In this document: piece by piece, positions 1 through 11,390 of the stretch
Layout: the number at the start of each line of letters is the position of its first letter
Position numbering within the stretch: the stretch's first letter is position 1
Origin: Adiantum capillus-veneris
Lineage: Eukaryota; Streptophyta; Polypodiopsida; Polypodiales; Pteridaceae
Reading direction: 5' to 3'
DNA: 64,000 bases
Assembly (NCBI GenBank): GCA_014529385.2
Contig: CM043971.1
Coordinates: forward strand, 28,167,709-28,231,708
Notes under the pieces: generated by a model
Told to the model about the DNA's origin: nothing
The model's input: the letters and a program-made list of their open reading frames with translations, nothing else
Database searches by the model: none
Made by a program: the position numbers and the translations under genes

Positions 1-149
1 TGCAAACTGGCTCATAAGTCTTAAAAGCAGCTGAGCAAAAGTGAGGCCCTTTAATATTATGAAAAAAGGCATTAGTGAAGTAGAAAAATCAAACATTGGA
101 TGAAGATGAATGATGGACTCTGTGATACGTTTAAAGACTTTAGAATCAA

Positions 150-1270
150 GGGGAAGTATTCATCGCGTTTTGGCTTAGTGGATTACTTTAGAAACACAAA
201 TATTTAGGGATTATATCAATCCCTACTTCTCATCAAATAGGAGAGAAGACCTCTCAACATGCAAGCACTATCTATGTCTTAATGATCAAGGCACTAACAT
301 TTGTGAAAAAATGCAAAGGTGAGATAACTGAGGACTGCTAAAAAAACATCCTTAAGGTTTGCAATGCTTTGGTCTATGACAATTAAACAATCCATTACAA
401 CCATGTCATATACCAAAGGTGATAATTCTATAGAAAGCACAAAAGGTGCATGATGAGTTTTCTAGTTGAATGTCATCTTTTGGTGAGTTTTGGAGTGCAT
501 TGATTGCATCCAACAAGGACACGTGTAGGACAAGGAAGTTGTACATGTTGTGTTGCTTTCAAACAATGCAAAAGTGTGCGAGTACTTCAGATGCAAACAT
601 CTTGGATTTTTGCATCTTGGATTTCAACAAAGAAATATTGATGTAAACAGAGGATCAAATATTGAGAAGAAGCCCATTCCAACAATTAAGGTTGTGAAGG
701 AAAACATACAATAGTCAAGCAGCTGCCCATCACTCATGCAAAAAACTAAAAATATTAATATGTCATAAAAAATACGATTCCTTTATTCATCGTCTCATTG
801 TTATTTGTTGGCGTACATGAGGAGGCAAGAAACTAACATAGTACGGTGTAACAACTTAATTTTTTTGCACTACATCATGAAAATATGCGAGTCATCATGG
901 GTTGATCATCGCATCACAAATTAGAGGTGGTCATCTACAGAACTAGTTTTTCTTATAGTGACTTAGAAGGTTTGAATCACTAATTTGTATGTACTTTGAA
1001 TGCTACCATGTGGATGATTTATGTTATGTATAGGGTTGGAAGAGGCATACAAAGACGTGCCCAAAGGAAAGTTTCTTCTATGCTTATGCGACACTCTGTG
1101 GGCGAGTTGTTGTCTTGCTCAAACCCTCAAAAGGAAGAGTATCATGATGCGAAAGTACTATGTTGTGTAGCACATATGACTGCAAGTCTAGCAATGGATT
1201 CATGTTTTTTCTTGGGGGAATTTCTATCACATGGAGTAGCAAGAAGCATCCTACAGCTACTCTATATCGA
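150..1270. repeat. Tandem ~1.13-kb unit, first copy, unclassified
   Basis: Text from about 150 to 1,270 recurs from about 1,270 to 4,590 once a 2.2-kb insertion is subtracted. For example 361-524 matches 1,491-1,654, and 521-1,230 matches 3,853-4,555. The period is about 1,130 bp. Open frames such as 996-1313 do not resemble any protein I know, and equivalent frames in the other unit are broken, so I read it as a non-coding or decayed repeat. I see no gene in the first 1.6 kb. Confidence 0.7.
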
Positions 1271-1654
1271 GGCATTGGGATACATGCCGATATTTGAGAT
1301 AGCGGATTACTAAGAAACACAAATATTTGGGGATTATATTATCAATCACTATCTTCTCATTAGATAGGAGATGAAGAACCTTCTCAACATGCAATCACTA
1401 GGAATGTGGCCTTGCATCAAACACTAACATTTGTGAACAAATGCAAGGTGAGATAACTGGTGGACAACTAAACAAAATCCTTAAGGTTTGCAATGATTTG
1501 TCTACAATAATTAAAAAACCCATTACAACCATGTCATATGCCAAAGGTGATAATTCTATGGAAAGCACAAAAGGTGGTCAATGAGTTTTCTAGTTGAATG
1601 TCATCTTTTGGCGAGTCTTTTGGAGTGCATTGATTGCATCCAACAAGGACACGT
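1270..1654. repeat. Second ~1.13-kb unit, left part
   Basis: This is the left part of the second tandem unit, similar to about 150-524. It stops at the motif ACGT (1,651-1,654), where a 2.2-kb insertion begins, and resumes at 3,853 with the same ACGT. Confidence 0.65.
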
Positions 1655-3852
1655 TGGAAAGGGGGAAATGGGAAAACCACTAGCACACTTGGTGAATGCC
1701 TCTTTATAGCCCAGTGATCTAACAGCACCCCTATCCCCTAGCAAACACACCTAGATACACAATCTGCAAACAATCAATGTCCAAGCCCGATCCCGACCAA
1801 CCCTGACTAGATAGATCTGATTGCAAAGTAGGTTCAGATAGCCTCCATCTATAACATTGTAGGGCACCATGTGACATATAGGCAGTCCAAGAACAATCGA
1901 CACTCAAATTCCTACCCAATCCTTGACATATACCCGTTTATCTTCAAGCTTGCAGACTTGTACACACCAACATCCATATAGAAGGCACATATACACCCAT
2001 CACCTTCACATATACTAGACCAATAGATAAGAGAGAGAGAGAAACAGAGTGATAAATTCTCGGATAGATGTAACCAATATCAGGTAGACAAAAGCTCCCA
2101 AAGAGGGTGTACACTGATGGAATTGCATAGAAAATCGTCCTTTACGTAGGACCCGACGAGCCCCGTTCCCAGCTTGCTCACGGCCCTTGGCGATCCTTGC
2201 ACAGTTCTAGTGCGTCATCTTCAAGCCCCAAGCCTCTCGATGATTGCCCTTTCGTCTCCCTCTATCTGTAGTCTCTCTAAGGATAGCTCCTCACGAGCCT
2301 CCATCATCCCTTGGCAGATTCTTCATTCTCTCCAGCTCGCATTCGACCTGCAACCTTGCTACGGGCAACCCTTACATGCCCACTTTCTCCTTGCAGCCTT
2401 TTCACGTCCATCACCAGCCCGTCACCATCTCGACTGCTCCAAGCCACTTCTCCCTCTGGCGACGCTTGGTCGTGCCTTTTACTGCATACCGAGCCGCCAA
2501 CTGATATGGCCGCCTTCCCTTGATCACGCCAGGTTCTTCTTCAGCCCCTCTATCTTGCAAACCCTTCGCTATCCCACTCCAGGCAGCCTGCTTGCCCTGC
2601 AAAACTGTCCGCCACCTTCAATCCGCAGCTGACCCACGCGGCCTCTACACAGCGCCCTTGCTTGGCTTGTGATTGCGCATGGCCTTGCTCTGTGGTGCTG
2701 GCAGCCCCTTGGTGGATGGCCCCTGTCTTATGCACAGGCCCGCCACCCCTTCACCACCTTCTGTAGCGGCTCTACCTTCTTCCTCCTTAGGGAGACACCT
2801 CTGGCGGCCCCTTCAGGCAATCTGTGACGCTGCCCTGCAGCATGCTCACCACCTCTCGTGACCCCGTATGCAGCTACCTCTCCAGCTTTGGCGGCCAACT
2901 GCAAAACCTCCCTCTCAGCAGCTAGCTCCAAGACATCCCTCATAAGCTGCGCCACCCCAAGCCTCACACATTGACTGCTCGCCCTCCTCCGGTTGTCCTG
3001 CGCTCTCCTCAGAGCCACCACCTCATGGTGTCACCACCTTCTGTAGCGGCTCTACCTTCTTCCTCCTTAGGGAGACACCTCTGGCGGCCCCTTGGTCGAT
3101 GGCCCCTGTCTTATGCACAGGCCCGCCACGCCTTGACCACCTTCCCGCCCTCTCCCCGCCAACCTCCGGCTCTCCCCCCATGTGTGGTACCCCCCTGGAT
3201 TAGTTCCAGCCTCCTCTCATGCACTCCCCGGTCATGCATGCCCTCCAGATGGCGCTCCTTGCATGAACTGCAGCCCGCCATATTCTTTAACCGCAGCTCG
3301 CTATATTCTTTTTGCTGTTAATAGCTTTAAAAAGCTTGGGGCTTGGCCCCCTTTCACACGCCTTCGACTGGTTCTGCCAGAAAAACACCAATTTAACTCT
3401 GTACCTCACGTCACTCGCCATCCAACCTTCTGTTGTCTCCTTGCACCAATCCATCGATCATATGCAAGGCCATCCTTTCCTCTTGAGTACTTAGGCATAT
3501 AGCCGTAAATGTGGCCGAACATCCACCTTTCGTTCGGGATATTGAGAATAGTACTGCCGCCTTGATTTCCCACAAACCTGCGTTGTCATAGCCCCAAATC
3601 GGAGAGTTGTAAGGCTCCGATGGTAGCAAAAGAAACTGATAAGCGATGCCTTTTAATCATTTCTAAGATTCTCCATATAGTAGGGTTGAAACCCACCTCT
3701 GACCTCTCAAATGCCACACTTTGCATACATATCCGGGCAATGCTTGCCATAACTTGCATCAAGTAGCCTCTGAAGTACTTTGCAATCTGCCTGCAAACAG
3801 CCATGCACAAGCTTTTGAGCTCACCCTGGGTCGACCAAAACTGGGTACACCA
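1655..3852. mobile_element. 2,198-bp TG...CA insertion, candidate solo LTR
   Basis: The insertion interrupts the second 1.13-kb unit. It begins TGGAAAGG and ends TACACCA, and is flanked by ACGT on both sides (1,651-1,654 and 3,853-3,856), as expected of a 4-bp target duplication. The uninterrupted site is preserved at 521-528. TG/CA termini and a short duplication fit a solo LTR; a TATAAA on the minus strand near 1,710 would fit the minus orientation. The interior (about 2,160-3,330) is much richer in G+C than its surroundings and contains a rearranged internal duplication. Open frames there (for example 2174-2632) look like composition effects, not proteins. A non-LTR or MULE-type insertion remains possible. 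Confidence 0.5.
2711..3142 (+). repeat. Rearranged direct repeats inside the GC-rich insertion
   Basis: Two blocks occur twice in the same orientation. The block at 2,711-2,760 recurs at 3,094-3,142, and the block at 2,751-2,813 recurs at 3,031-3,093, so their order is swapped. This fits remnants of a small tandem array with an internal insertion or deletion. Confidence 0.75.
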
Positions 3853-4590
3853 ACGTGTAGGACAAGGAAGTTGTACATGTTGTGTTGCTTTCAAAGAATG
3901 CAAAAGTGTGGGAGTACTTCACATGCAAACATCTTGGATTTCAACAAAGAAATATTGATGTAAACAGAGGATCAAATATTGAGAAGAAGCCCATTCCAAC
4001 AATTAAGGTTGTGAAGGAAAACATACGATAGTCAAGCAGCTGCCATCACTCATGGAAAAAACTAAAAATATTAATATGCCATAAAAAATACGATTCCTTT
4101 ATTCATCGTCTCATTGTTATTTGTTGGCGTACATGAGGAGGCAAGAAATTAAGATAGTACGGTGTAACAACTTAATTTTTGTGCACTACATCATGAAAAT
4201 ATGTGAGTCATCATGGGTTGATCATTGCATCACAAATTAGAGGTGGAGGTCTTCTATAGAACTAGTTTTTCTTATTGTGACTTAGAAGGTTTGAATCACT
4301 AATTTGTATGTACTTTGAACGCTACCATGTGGATGATTTATGTTATGTATAGGGTTGGAAGAGGCATACAAAGACATGCCCAAAGGAAATTTTCTTCTAT
4401 GCTTATGCGACACTCTGTGGGCGAGTTGCTGTCTTGTTCAAACCCTCAAAAGGAGGAGTATCATGATGAGAAAGTGCTATGGTGGGTAGCACATATGATT
4501 GCAGGTCTAGCAATGGATTCATGTTTTTGATTGGGAGCATTTCTATCACATGTAGTAGCAAGAAGCAACCTACAACTACTCTATCAAGTA
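3853..4590. repeat. Second ~1.13-kb unit, right part
   Basis: This continues the unit interrupted at 1,654 and matches 521-1,270 with point differences. A frame at 4315-4530 corresponds to the one at 996-1313 but is cut short by a stop, which argues against coding. Confidence 0.65.
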
Positions 4591-5458
4591 TAGAGGTAGA
4601 GCATCAGTGATGGCAAGTTAGGAAGCATGGTTGTTGCTGCTACATCAAAACTTTGGAGTATAGTAACAGAGACTTGTTGTCATATATTGTGACAAACATG
4701 GCACCATACACCTGGCTCGGAACCCATTGTTTTATGTGAGGATGTAACATTTAATGGCCTAATAACTTATGTGTAGCGGAAATTAGCATGAACATAGTGG
4801 GCATTTCATTAGAATAGATTCCTAATGAGAATTACAAGAGTGCTTGGGTGGAGAGAGCAACAAAAAGCATAACACCTAGTTAGATAGCATCAACAATACT
4901 TTCAAAAGAGAGAGAAATTAAGCTATTGACAACAGTTGAGGACCGGATTTGCATGGAGCCGGTCCCCCCTCCAAAAGGCTTTGTATTATGGTTTCTCCCA
5001 TCAAGAGAGACATTGTACAATACAATTCTTTGTGTTCCTTCAAGACTAGCTAGTGCAATGAAGATGGAAGCTTCATACACCAAGCAAAACACTTAATCAA
5101 ACACAACTTGAATTATCCCCGTTCTCAGACCCAAGACCTCACACACCTCCGAAGATGGTGAGAGCTAGCAGGGTATGAGAGTAGGTTGAGAGGAAGAAGG
5201 AGTATCTTACGAGAAAGATGTACATCTCCTCACATAATCACTCATATTAGCATAGCTTAGCTTAGTAATTAGCTTGGTAGAGGAGATGAGCATGCATTGA
5301 AGCTTGGCTCTTGGTTGGATTTGCATCCACATGCCAAGAGAGTGTTGATGTAGGCTTCTATCTCACAAGCTTGGAGTAGGTGATGAGCTCTCCATTAAAG
5401 CTTGGGAGGAGATAGAGTATTCTTCCTTCACACATGGTCAAGTCTGAGTGTGTGTGTG
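4591..5458. other. No recognisable gene
   Basis: I recognise no gene or element here. There is a weak internal repetition of an AGCTTGG-containing segment around 5,280-5,420, and a short GT run (5,449-5,460) immediately before the LTR that follows. Confidence 0.5.
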
Positions 5459-6335
5459 TGTCAATGCCCAGCAAAAATCAGCCCCCTCTCTCTCTTGGGC
5501 GAGCCCTAGCTGCTAATTTGGTCTGGCTTTTGCCTCATTGGACCTCCCCCAGTCAAGCCAATAGGTATTAAGCAGCATAAGTGATAGCCTTCTGACATGT
5601 GTCCCCCTTTCCCCTTTTGTGAGAGCTTTAGGTAATTAAATAATTAAACTAAACTCTCATTGGACCCCTTTGTCTCCTGGCCAATAGAAATCAGGCAAGC
5701 CATGGGGCTTCTGAATGCTCATTGGACCCTTTGGGAGACTGCCCAATAGTCTTCTAGGAGACTTAATTCTCATTGGTTTCTTTTATTAAATGTTTTTAAA
5801 TTAATTAAACTACATTTACTCTAGCTTAATTTTCATTGGTCCACTTCAAGGGTCTTCCAATAGGAATTGGGCACACCTTGTGGGCATCTGGCCTAGGGAG
5901 CTGACATGTGTCCCTCATTCCCTTTGTGTAAAGGGAGCCTGTGTGTGTGTGTGTGTGGCTTTCTCTCTCATCCCCTACCTTTGGGGCTCGCCCCCTCCCA
6001 TGTAGGGATGTGCAAAGACTTTTAGGGCACACACAAAGCATCCAATTTTCCCTAGGGTTAACCTTTGGACACAACCTTTGAATTTTGGAACCTTAGCATT
6101 TTGGAAGTCTTAATGGGCTAAACCTTAAGGTCTTTTTAGCCCATTGTTGCACATGGCTCTTTTGCAGATGGCCCCCCCTTTGGATCCCTGTTTTCCCTCC
6201 TTTGGATCCCTACTGTGGCCGGTCTGCTAGCTTAACCAATATTCTAGCTTTTTCTCCCTTGGCACTTCCCCACATTAAATGATCAGTTTAATATGAGAAA
6301 ATCATTTAGGAGAATTAGATATTGATTATTATGAC
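5459..6335 (-). repeat. Chromovirus 3' LTR (877 bp)
   Basis: This is one of the LTR pair. It contains four units in which CATTGG is followed 22-23 bases later by CCAATAG (starts 5,536/5,558; 5,658/5,681; 5,720/5,743; 5,834/5,857), plus a lone CATTGG at 5,771. A GT run lies at about 5,939-5,956. Confidence 0.9.
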
Positions 6336-6350
6336 ATTACCTCTCTCTTG
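6336..6350 (-). promoter_or_regulatory. Polypurine tract of the chromovirus
   Basis: Read on the minus strand, this is a purine run of the type TCAAGAGAGAGG immediately inside the 3' LTR. That is the position where plus-strand DNA synthesis starts in LTR elements. Confidence 0.6.
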
Positions 6351-6692
6351 AAATCATAGTCGTCCTCGACTATGGTGTAGAGAAGATAAAGCATATTCAT
6401 GAGTCCTTTTCTTAGCGGGTAGAGGATCCCTATGTTACCCTACGACATCATTCCATAATGGATGACTAGTCCATTTGGCGCTTGAGAGCCTGAGGCTGCC
6501 GCAAGCATGTCTGCACATTAGTCCTATCAGTCTTCCATAGTAGAGTGACAAGCTCTACTTGGTGTTTGGGAGACGTCGTCTCCGCAAACTTGATCTAAGC
6601 ATGCATACTACTTCATTTTTGTGCACAAATAAAGAAAAAGAGAGTCTTATAAGACAAAAAATTTGTTCATTTTTAACATTTTGTACATTTGC

Positions 6693-7814
6693 TTACTCTT
6701 GGGAAGCATTGTAAGCATTGACAAGGTTTAGGTTATCCTTTAATTGTATGCCTTGCATCCATCTAGCATCTTCGAAAGGATAATTCTTAAACTTAATAAG
6801 ATATCGTCGGATAGTCTTACCGCCTCTTAATACCTTGTCTTCATGTCGGAGAATGGACTCGGGCTGCAGCACCTCCTCTTGGCCCTCGATCTCCGGTGGG
6901 TCTTCAATAGTTGGTTCTTGAGGTGGCTCTCCTTTGTAAGGCTTTAATAGGCTCACATGAAAAGCATTGTGTATGAGCCAATGATTGGGAAACTTAAGTT
7001 GATAGGCCATCTCATTGATTGGCCTAAGAATCTAGAAGGGACCATAGTACCTTTTTGCTAGTTTAGCATAGTACTTTTGGTGGCCCGTAGGATTCTTGCC
7101 CGTCGTGTGCCTTAATCGAGCCTTGGGAAACTTTAACAAGACCCAATCGTTTTCTTTAAAGGCTTGGGCTCTTCTGTGCTTGTCAGCAGCAGCCTTTTGC
7201 CTTTGCTGTGAGATAGAGATAGCATCCTTAATCTTTTGGAAAGATTCTTGTAGGTCTCGGCTATACTCATCTGCAGCGAAGATCTTCCCATGTACCTTAA
7301 CTAGCAAGGGACTTTTTGATCTTCCCTCTTCTTGGAGCAAAACAGCCCCAAGGCAATCAGCACAAGCATCACATTGGACCTCAAATGGTTTTGAGAGATC
7401 CGGTAGTGTAAGCACAGGTTGAGAGATAAGCTTTTCTTTAAGCTTTTCGAAAGCATTGTTCTCCTTAGCAGACCATGTATACCTAACACTTTTCTTTGTT
7501 AGGTCATGTAATGGTCCCGCAATTTGTGAGAACTTTTCTATGAAGCGTCTATAGTATGCACACATACCTATAAAGCTTCTTAATTCATGAAGATTCCTTG
7601 GTTTAGGCCATCCTTTTATTACCTCTAACTTGGATGGATCCATTTGGATGCCATCTTGAGAGATAATGTGACCTAAATACTGAATCTCTTGCAAGAAAAA
7701 TTCACTTTTCTTTCGATTAACATAAAGTTTATTCTCTCTTAAAACTTGAAATATTACCTGGAGGTGTTGCTTGTGTTCCTCCAATGAATTAGAGTAGATG
7801 ATAATATCATCAAA
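6693..7814 (-). pseudogene. Truncated Ty3 chromovirus pol: RT end, RNase H start, integrase end, chromodomain
   Basis: Reading leftward on the minus strand, the frame opens at 7,814 exactly at an RT active-site remnant (FDD then IIIYS). It continues through the RT connection region and the start of the Ty3-type RNase H (CDACADCLGAVL). It then jumps directly to the C-terminal integrase region (DKHRRAQAF, NDWVLLKF) and a chromodomain (YLIKFKNYP, EDARW). RNase H catalytic residues and the whole integrase DDE core are absent, so an internal deletion fused the ends in frame. One in-frame TAG lies at 7,032-7,034. The final frame ends at 6,693. Chromodomains guide integration by binding histone marks in this family; this copy cannot make active enzymes. 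Bases 6,351-6,692 are the 3' non-coding part. Confidence 0.9.
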
Positions 7815-7815
7815 G

Positions 7816-8695
7816 TGTCAATGCCCAGCAAAAATCAGCCCCCTCTCTCTCTTGGGCGAGCCCTAGCTACTAATTTGGTCTGGCTTTTGCCTCATTGGAC
7901 CTCCCCCAGTCAAGCCAATAGGTATTAAGCAGCATAAGTGATAGCCTTCTGACATGTGTCCCCCTTTCCCCTTTTGTGAGAGCTTTAGGTAATTAAATAA
8001 TTAAACTAAACTCTCATTGGACCCCTTTGTCTCCTGGCCAATAGAAATCAGGCAAGCCATGGGGCTTCTGAATGCTCATTGGACCCTTTGGGAGACTGCC
8101 CAATAGTCTTCTAGGAGACTTAATTCTCATTGGTTTCTTTTATTAAATGTTTTTAAATTAATTAAACTACATTTACTCTAGCTTAATTTTCATTGGTCCA
8201 CTTCAAGGGTCTTCCAATAGGAATTGGGCACACCTTGTGGGCATCTAGCCTAGGGAGCTGACATGTGTCCCTCATTCCCTTTGTGTAAAGGGAGCCTGTG
8301 TGTGTGTGTGTGTGTGGCTTTCTCTCTCATCCCCTACCTTTGGGGCTCGCCCCCTCCCATGTAGGGATGTGCAAAGACTTTTAGGGCACACACAAAGCAT
8401 CCAATTTTCCCTAGGGTTAACCTTTGGACACAACCTTTGAATTTTGGAACCTTAGCATTTTGGAAGTCTTAATGGGCTGAACCTTAAGGTCTTTTTAGCC
8501 CATTGTTGCACATGGCTCTTTTGCAGATGGCCCCCCCTTTGGATCCCTATTTTCCCTCCTTTGGATCCCTACTGTGGCCGATCTGCTGGCTTAACCAATA
8601 TTCTAGCTTTTTCTCCCTTGGCACTTCCCCACATTAAATGATCAGTTTAATATGAGAAAATCATTTAGGAGAATTAGATATTGATTATTATGACA
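7816..8695 (-). repeat. Chromovirus 5' LTR (880 bp)
   Basis: This is the partner of 5,459-6,335, with the same TGTCA/TGACA ends and the same CATTGG/CCAATAG array. On the minus strand it is followed directly by the RT remnant, with no primer-binding site or gag between. Confidence 0.9.
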
Positions 8696-8880
8696 GAGGA
8701 TGAAGCGCATTGAGGTGAATTACCACTTTATCATGAGAGGGTCTTGGCCAGTGAGGATAGTTGAGCAGGTTGTAGTGATCTTCATGAAGGCCCTTGGAGC
8801 AAAGAATTTGTAGTAGTTTCAACCAATGCTTGGAGTACAAGAGATGACATTGTGCTTGAGGAGGAATGTTGAGATTTCAA
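8696..8880 (+). pseudogene. Copia RNase H C-terminal remnant
   Basis: Translated in pieces on the plus strand, this resembles the end of Ty1/Copia RNase H: RIEVNYHFI, then MKALGAKNL, then MLGVQEMTLCLRRNV. These correspond to the family's usual K-H-I-E-x-D-Y-H-F, T-K-A-L-G and L-G-V...L-R-G-G-C segments. Reading frames shift and stops intervene, so it is dead. It begins right at the edge of the chromovirus LTR. Confidence 0.6.
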
Positions 8881-9535
8881 GCTCAACTTGTACTAGTTGT
8901 GGATGATTGTCATTGGTAGTCATCATGATTGGCAAGCCTTGGTTGCTGGTACTCACTAAATAGTAAACTTTCTAGAGTGAACATCAAAAGACACATTGAG
9001 GCACTAAAGTAGAGGGATAAATGCATATTTTATATTATCTTATAATATCCAATTGATGGTAGGAACGTCAAGCCCAAGCAAGTCCTATAGGTCCACTCAC
9101 ATGTTGCTTTGCTAGAAAGATACTAATTGAGGAGAGGGGTACAACTATCGAGGCAACACCAACTCCCAACTCCCAACCAAAGAGGTTATCCAAGCACGAT
9201 AATATTGACTAACCACGTTCACAATAAATTTCATGAAATACAGCAGTTGCTTATGTCGGCCGCCTCACATGTTGTCTTGCTAGAAAGATCTTATTTGATT
9301 AGAGGGATCCAACTATCAAGGGTAGCAGTAACTCCTAGCCACATCAGCCTTTGTCTTGCTAACAAAATGCAAGATTGGAAGGGGGCAATATGCCCACAAC
9401 CAACTTCTACATTGGACCAACTTTTCTCATGGTGGTCTCCATAAATGATGGATTTTTTTCGGATGTCATATTTATAGCTCTTGATTAGCCAACAACCAAC
9501 AAATCTTGAGTCTCTTATGTATACATATGAAAAAG
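8881..9535. other. Degenerate Copia 3' region, no gene
   Basis: The stretch lies between the Copia RNase H remnant and a Copia LTR, so it is probably the decayed 3' non-coding part of that element. A segment around 9,100-9,150 recurs loosely at 9,265-9,320 (CACATGTTG then TTGCTAGAAAGAT). I see no convincing ORF. Confidence 0.45.
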
Positions 9536-9696
9536 TGTTGGAGCTATATATATCTCCCTAACCCTAGGTCCTGAAGCTATATATACAAGTCTATTGCGTC
9601 TATTCAATACACACTTGGGGTTCTACATCTCATGTCTCGTCTCCCTCTCCCCTCTGCATCTCTCTTGTCTCTGCATTCTCACCCCTCAGTTCAACA
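9536..9696 (+). repeat. Copia LTR (161 bp)
   Basis: It starts TGTTGGAGCTATATATA and ends TTCAACA. The same start recurs in three other Copia LTRs of this window. It is followed immediately by an initiator-Met-type primer-binding site, which fixes the right end and the plus orientation. Confidence 0.75.
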
Positions 9697-9708
9697 TGGT
9701 ATCAAAGC
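9697..9708 (+). promoter_or_regulatory. Copia primer-binding site
   Basis: TGGTATCAAAGC differs at one base from the classical plant Copia primer site TGGTATCAGAGC, which pairs with the 3' end of initiator Met-tRNA. It directly abuts the LTR. Confidence 0.8.
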
Positions 9709-11262
9709 ATGGACGTCATCCATGGAACATAGTTTCCATTGATGCTCCATGGGCTTCATCTCTAGTTTTCTTAATCTCTCGTCAATGAGCAGCAATGTGT
9801 GTTGATGGATTTTGATACGCAAAAGGTTCTAAGGATGTAGGCATGAACTTGACAAGCATTGATGTCATGTCTTGTGCGAATACACCTACTGTGGTAGACA
9901 AAGATGAATTTTTGTTATTGTTTCCTTGTTGTAACCAAGAAAACAGAAGCTTTTATGTATAGCTTTTGAGGTTCCAAAGGTCTGTATATAATCGCCTACG
10001 AGATCATCATAGATCATCCATGACCCGTTCCCTCCCGTTGATACCACAAATGTTGTAGCCATCGATGACCACGCTCACAAGTCTTTGGATCCCAATGTGA
10101 ACTATGCACGTTGTTAACGTGCAAATGACAAGGAAAACGAGTGCCTCTATAGCCTTGCACGAGTCACACCGTCGGAAGGAAGAACTATTACACCGTCGAA
10201 ACCACCTATGAAAGCACCTCTAAAGATTTATGAAGAACCCTTCTAGCGTGAAGCTCACTTGGAATTAGGATAAATCAAGGACATAATTACATATCTCGTC
10301 TCAAATAGATGTCCATAGAGTATCTGTAGGCTAAAAAAAAATGAAAGCTGAGAGAGGTATGGCCATCCAAACTTGGGGGTGTACTCTCTTTTACTAAAAA
10401 ATGAGCTCTCTGGAAAGTTTGCAAGTGTTTAAGCTATATAATGGGGCCTCTTTTGATGTTTTATTCCAAGAGATTTCTTCTCTCTCCTCAGTTGACAAGT
10501 CTCTCTTGCAAGGCTCCATTTAAATGGTCCAATTTTGGCTTCATTTGGGTAAGAAATGGGTAGTCGGTGACTTTTGGGCCAAGGGAAGGGGTGGGAGATA
10601 GTGTCAAGGGGAGCAAAAAATGGTCAGGTGCTTGGGAAACTAAGTAGGAACTCAAAATGGCACCCCTTCTTCCCCGAGAGTCCATGAGCCCCCATAGCCA
10701 AGCCTCTCCCAAGCTCCTCTCTCCTTTGATACACCCCAAATGGACACATTTCCTCTCTTATACCCCCCATTTCCTCCTTCCCTCTTCCCATGCGGGATAA
10801 TTCCAATGCCACATGGGACACTTCCCACAATCTCCAACTTCATTCTCTCCCCATAAGAAATTTCCAGCTTGACCCCTTCTTAGGACCAACTTCCTAGGAG
10901 CATAGCGCACCACTCCGGCCACTAAATGCGACGTTGTAAAGCACGACTCGGAGCCCATTACTTCTACTATCTCCAAAAATTTAAAATCTTAGTATTTCTA
11001 ATTTTAGATCATCAAGTTGGCCCATTTTCCTTTGTTGCATGCATCGACAACCACTTTCTATGTCGAAATCGCCCACTTCAGACGCACATGTCTCATGATG
11101 TACAGGTTCGATTTACGAGCTATAAAGCACTGCTGAAAATAATTATTGATAACCATGTTTTGGGGGCTCACAAAACCCAAAACACTAGTATACAAGCTCG
11201 GAAAAACCAAAATTTTGTACATAAATTTTACATGGTCACTCCCAAGACTCGAAGCACTATGT

Positions 11263-11296
<34 letters not shown>

Positions 11297-11297
11297 G
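11263..11297. repeat. (AC)n(AT)n microsatellite
   Basis: An AC run is followed by an AT run. Copy B (49,512-49,548) has fewer AC and more AT units. Confidence 0.95.
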
Positions 11298-11373
11298 AGG
11301 CTAGTTAGCAAGCTTTTTGGCATGATCTAATGACTTTGTGATGATCGAAAAAAATGCATGACATAGCTTGCCA

Positions 11374-11390
11374 CCCCCCCCCCCCCCCCC
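11374..11390. repeat. Poly-C tract
   Basis: Seventeen consecutive C. The copy B tract is one or so shorter. Confidence 0.95.

Larger units (their letters stand above)
5459..8695 (-). mobile_element. Deleted Ty3 chromovirus flanked by near-identical LTRs
   Basis: Two direct 0.88-kb repeats (5,459-6,335 and 7,816-8,695) flank 1.48 kb of minus-strand Ty3 pol sequence ending in a chromodomain. Both LTRs start TGTCA and end TGACA. I count about six substitutions plus one GT-repeat step between them, so they are young. On the minus strand the 7,816-8,695 copy is the 5' LTR and 5,459-6,335 the 3' LTR, which has a polypurine-like tract beside it. gag, protease, most of RT and the primer site are missing. 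Flanks (GTGTG to the left, GAGGA to the right) show no target duplication, so the structure was rearranged. Confidence 0.9.

Noticed and set aside
996-1313. 105-codon ORF repeated in the 1.13-kb units, considered as a hAT-type transposase fragment
   Set aside because: The similarity was too vague to support; the equivalent frame in the second unit is truncated.
2174-2632. 152-codon plus-strand ORF in the GC-rich insertion
   Set aside because: Overlapping frames on both strands are open because of base composition; no domain, no start context, no conserved pattern recognised.
10926-11330. 134-codon plus-strand ORF
   Set aside because: It runs into the AC/AT microsatellite, its end differs in copy B, and it resembles no known protein.
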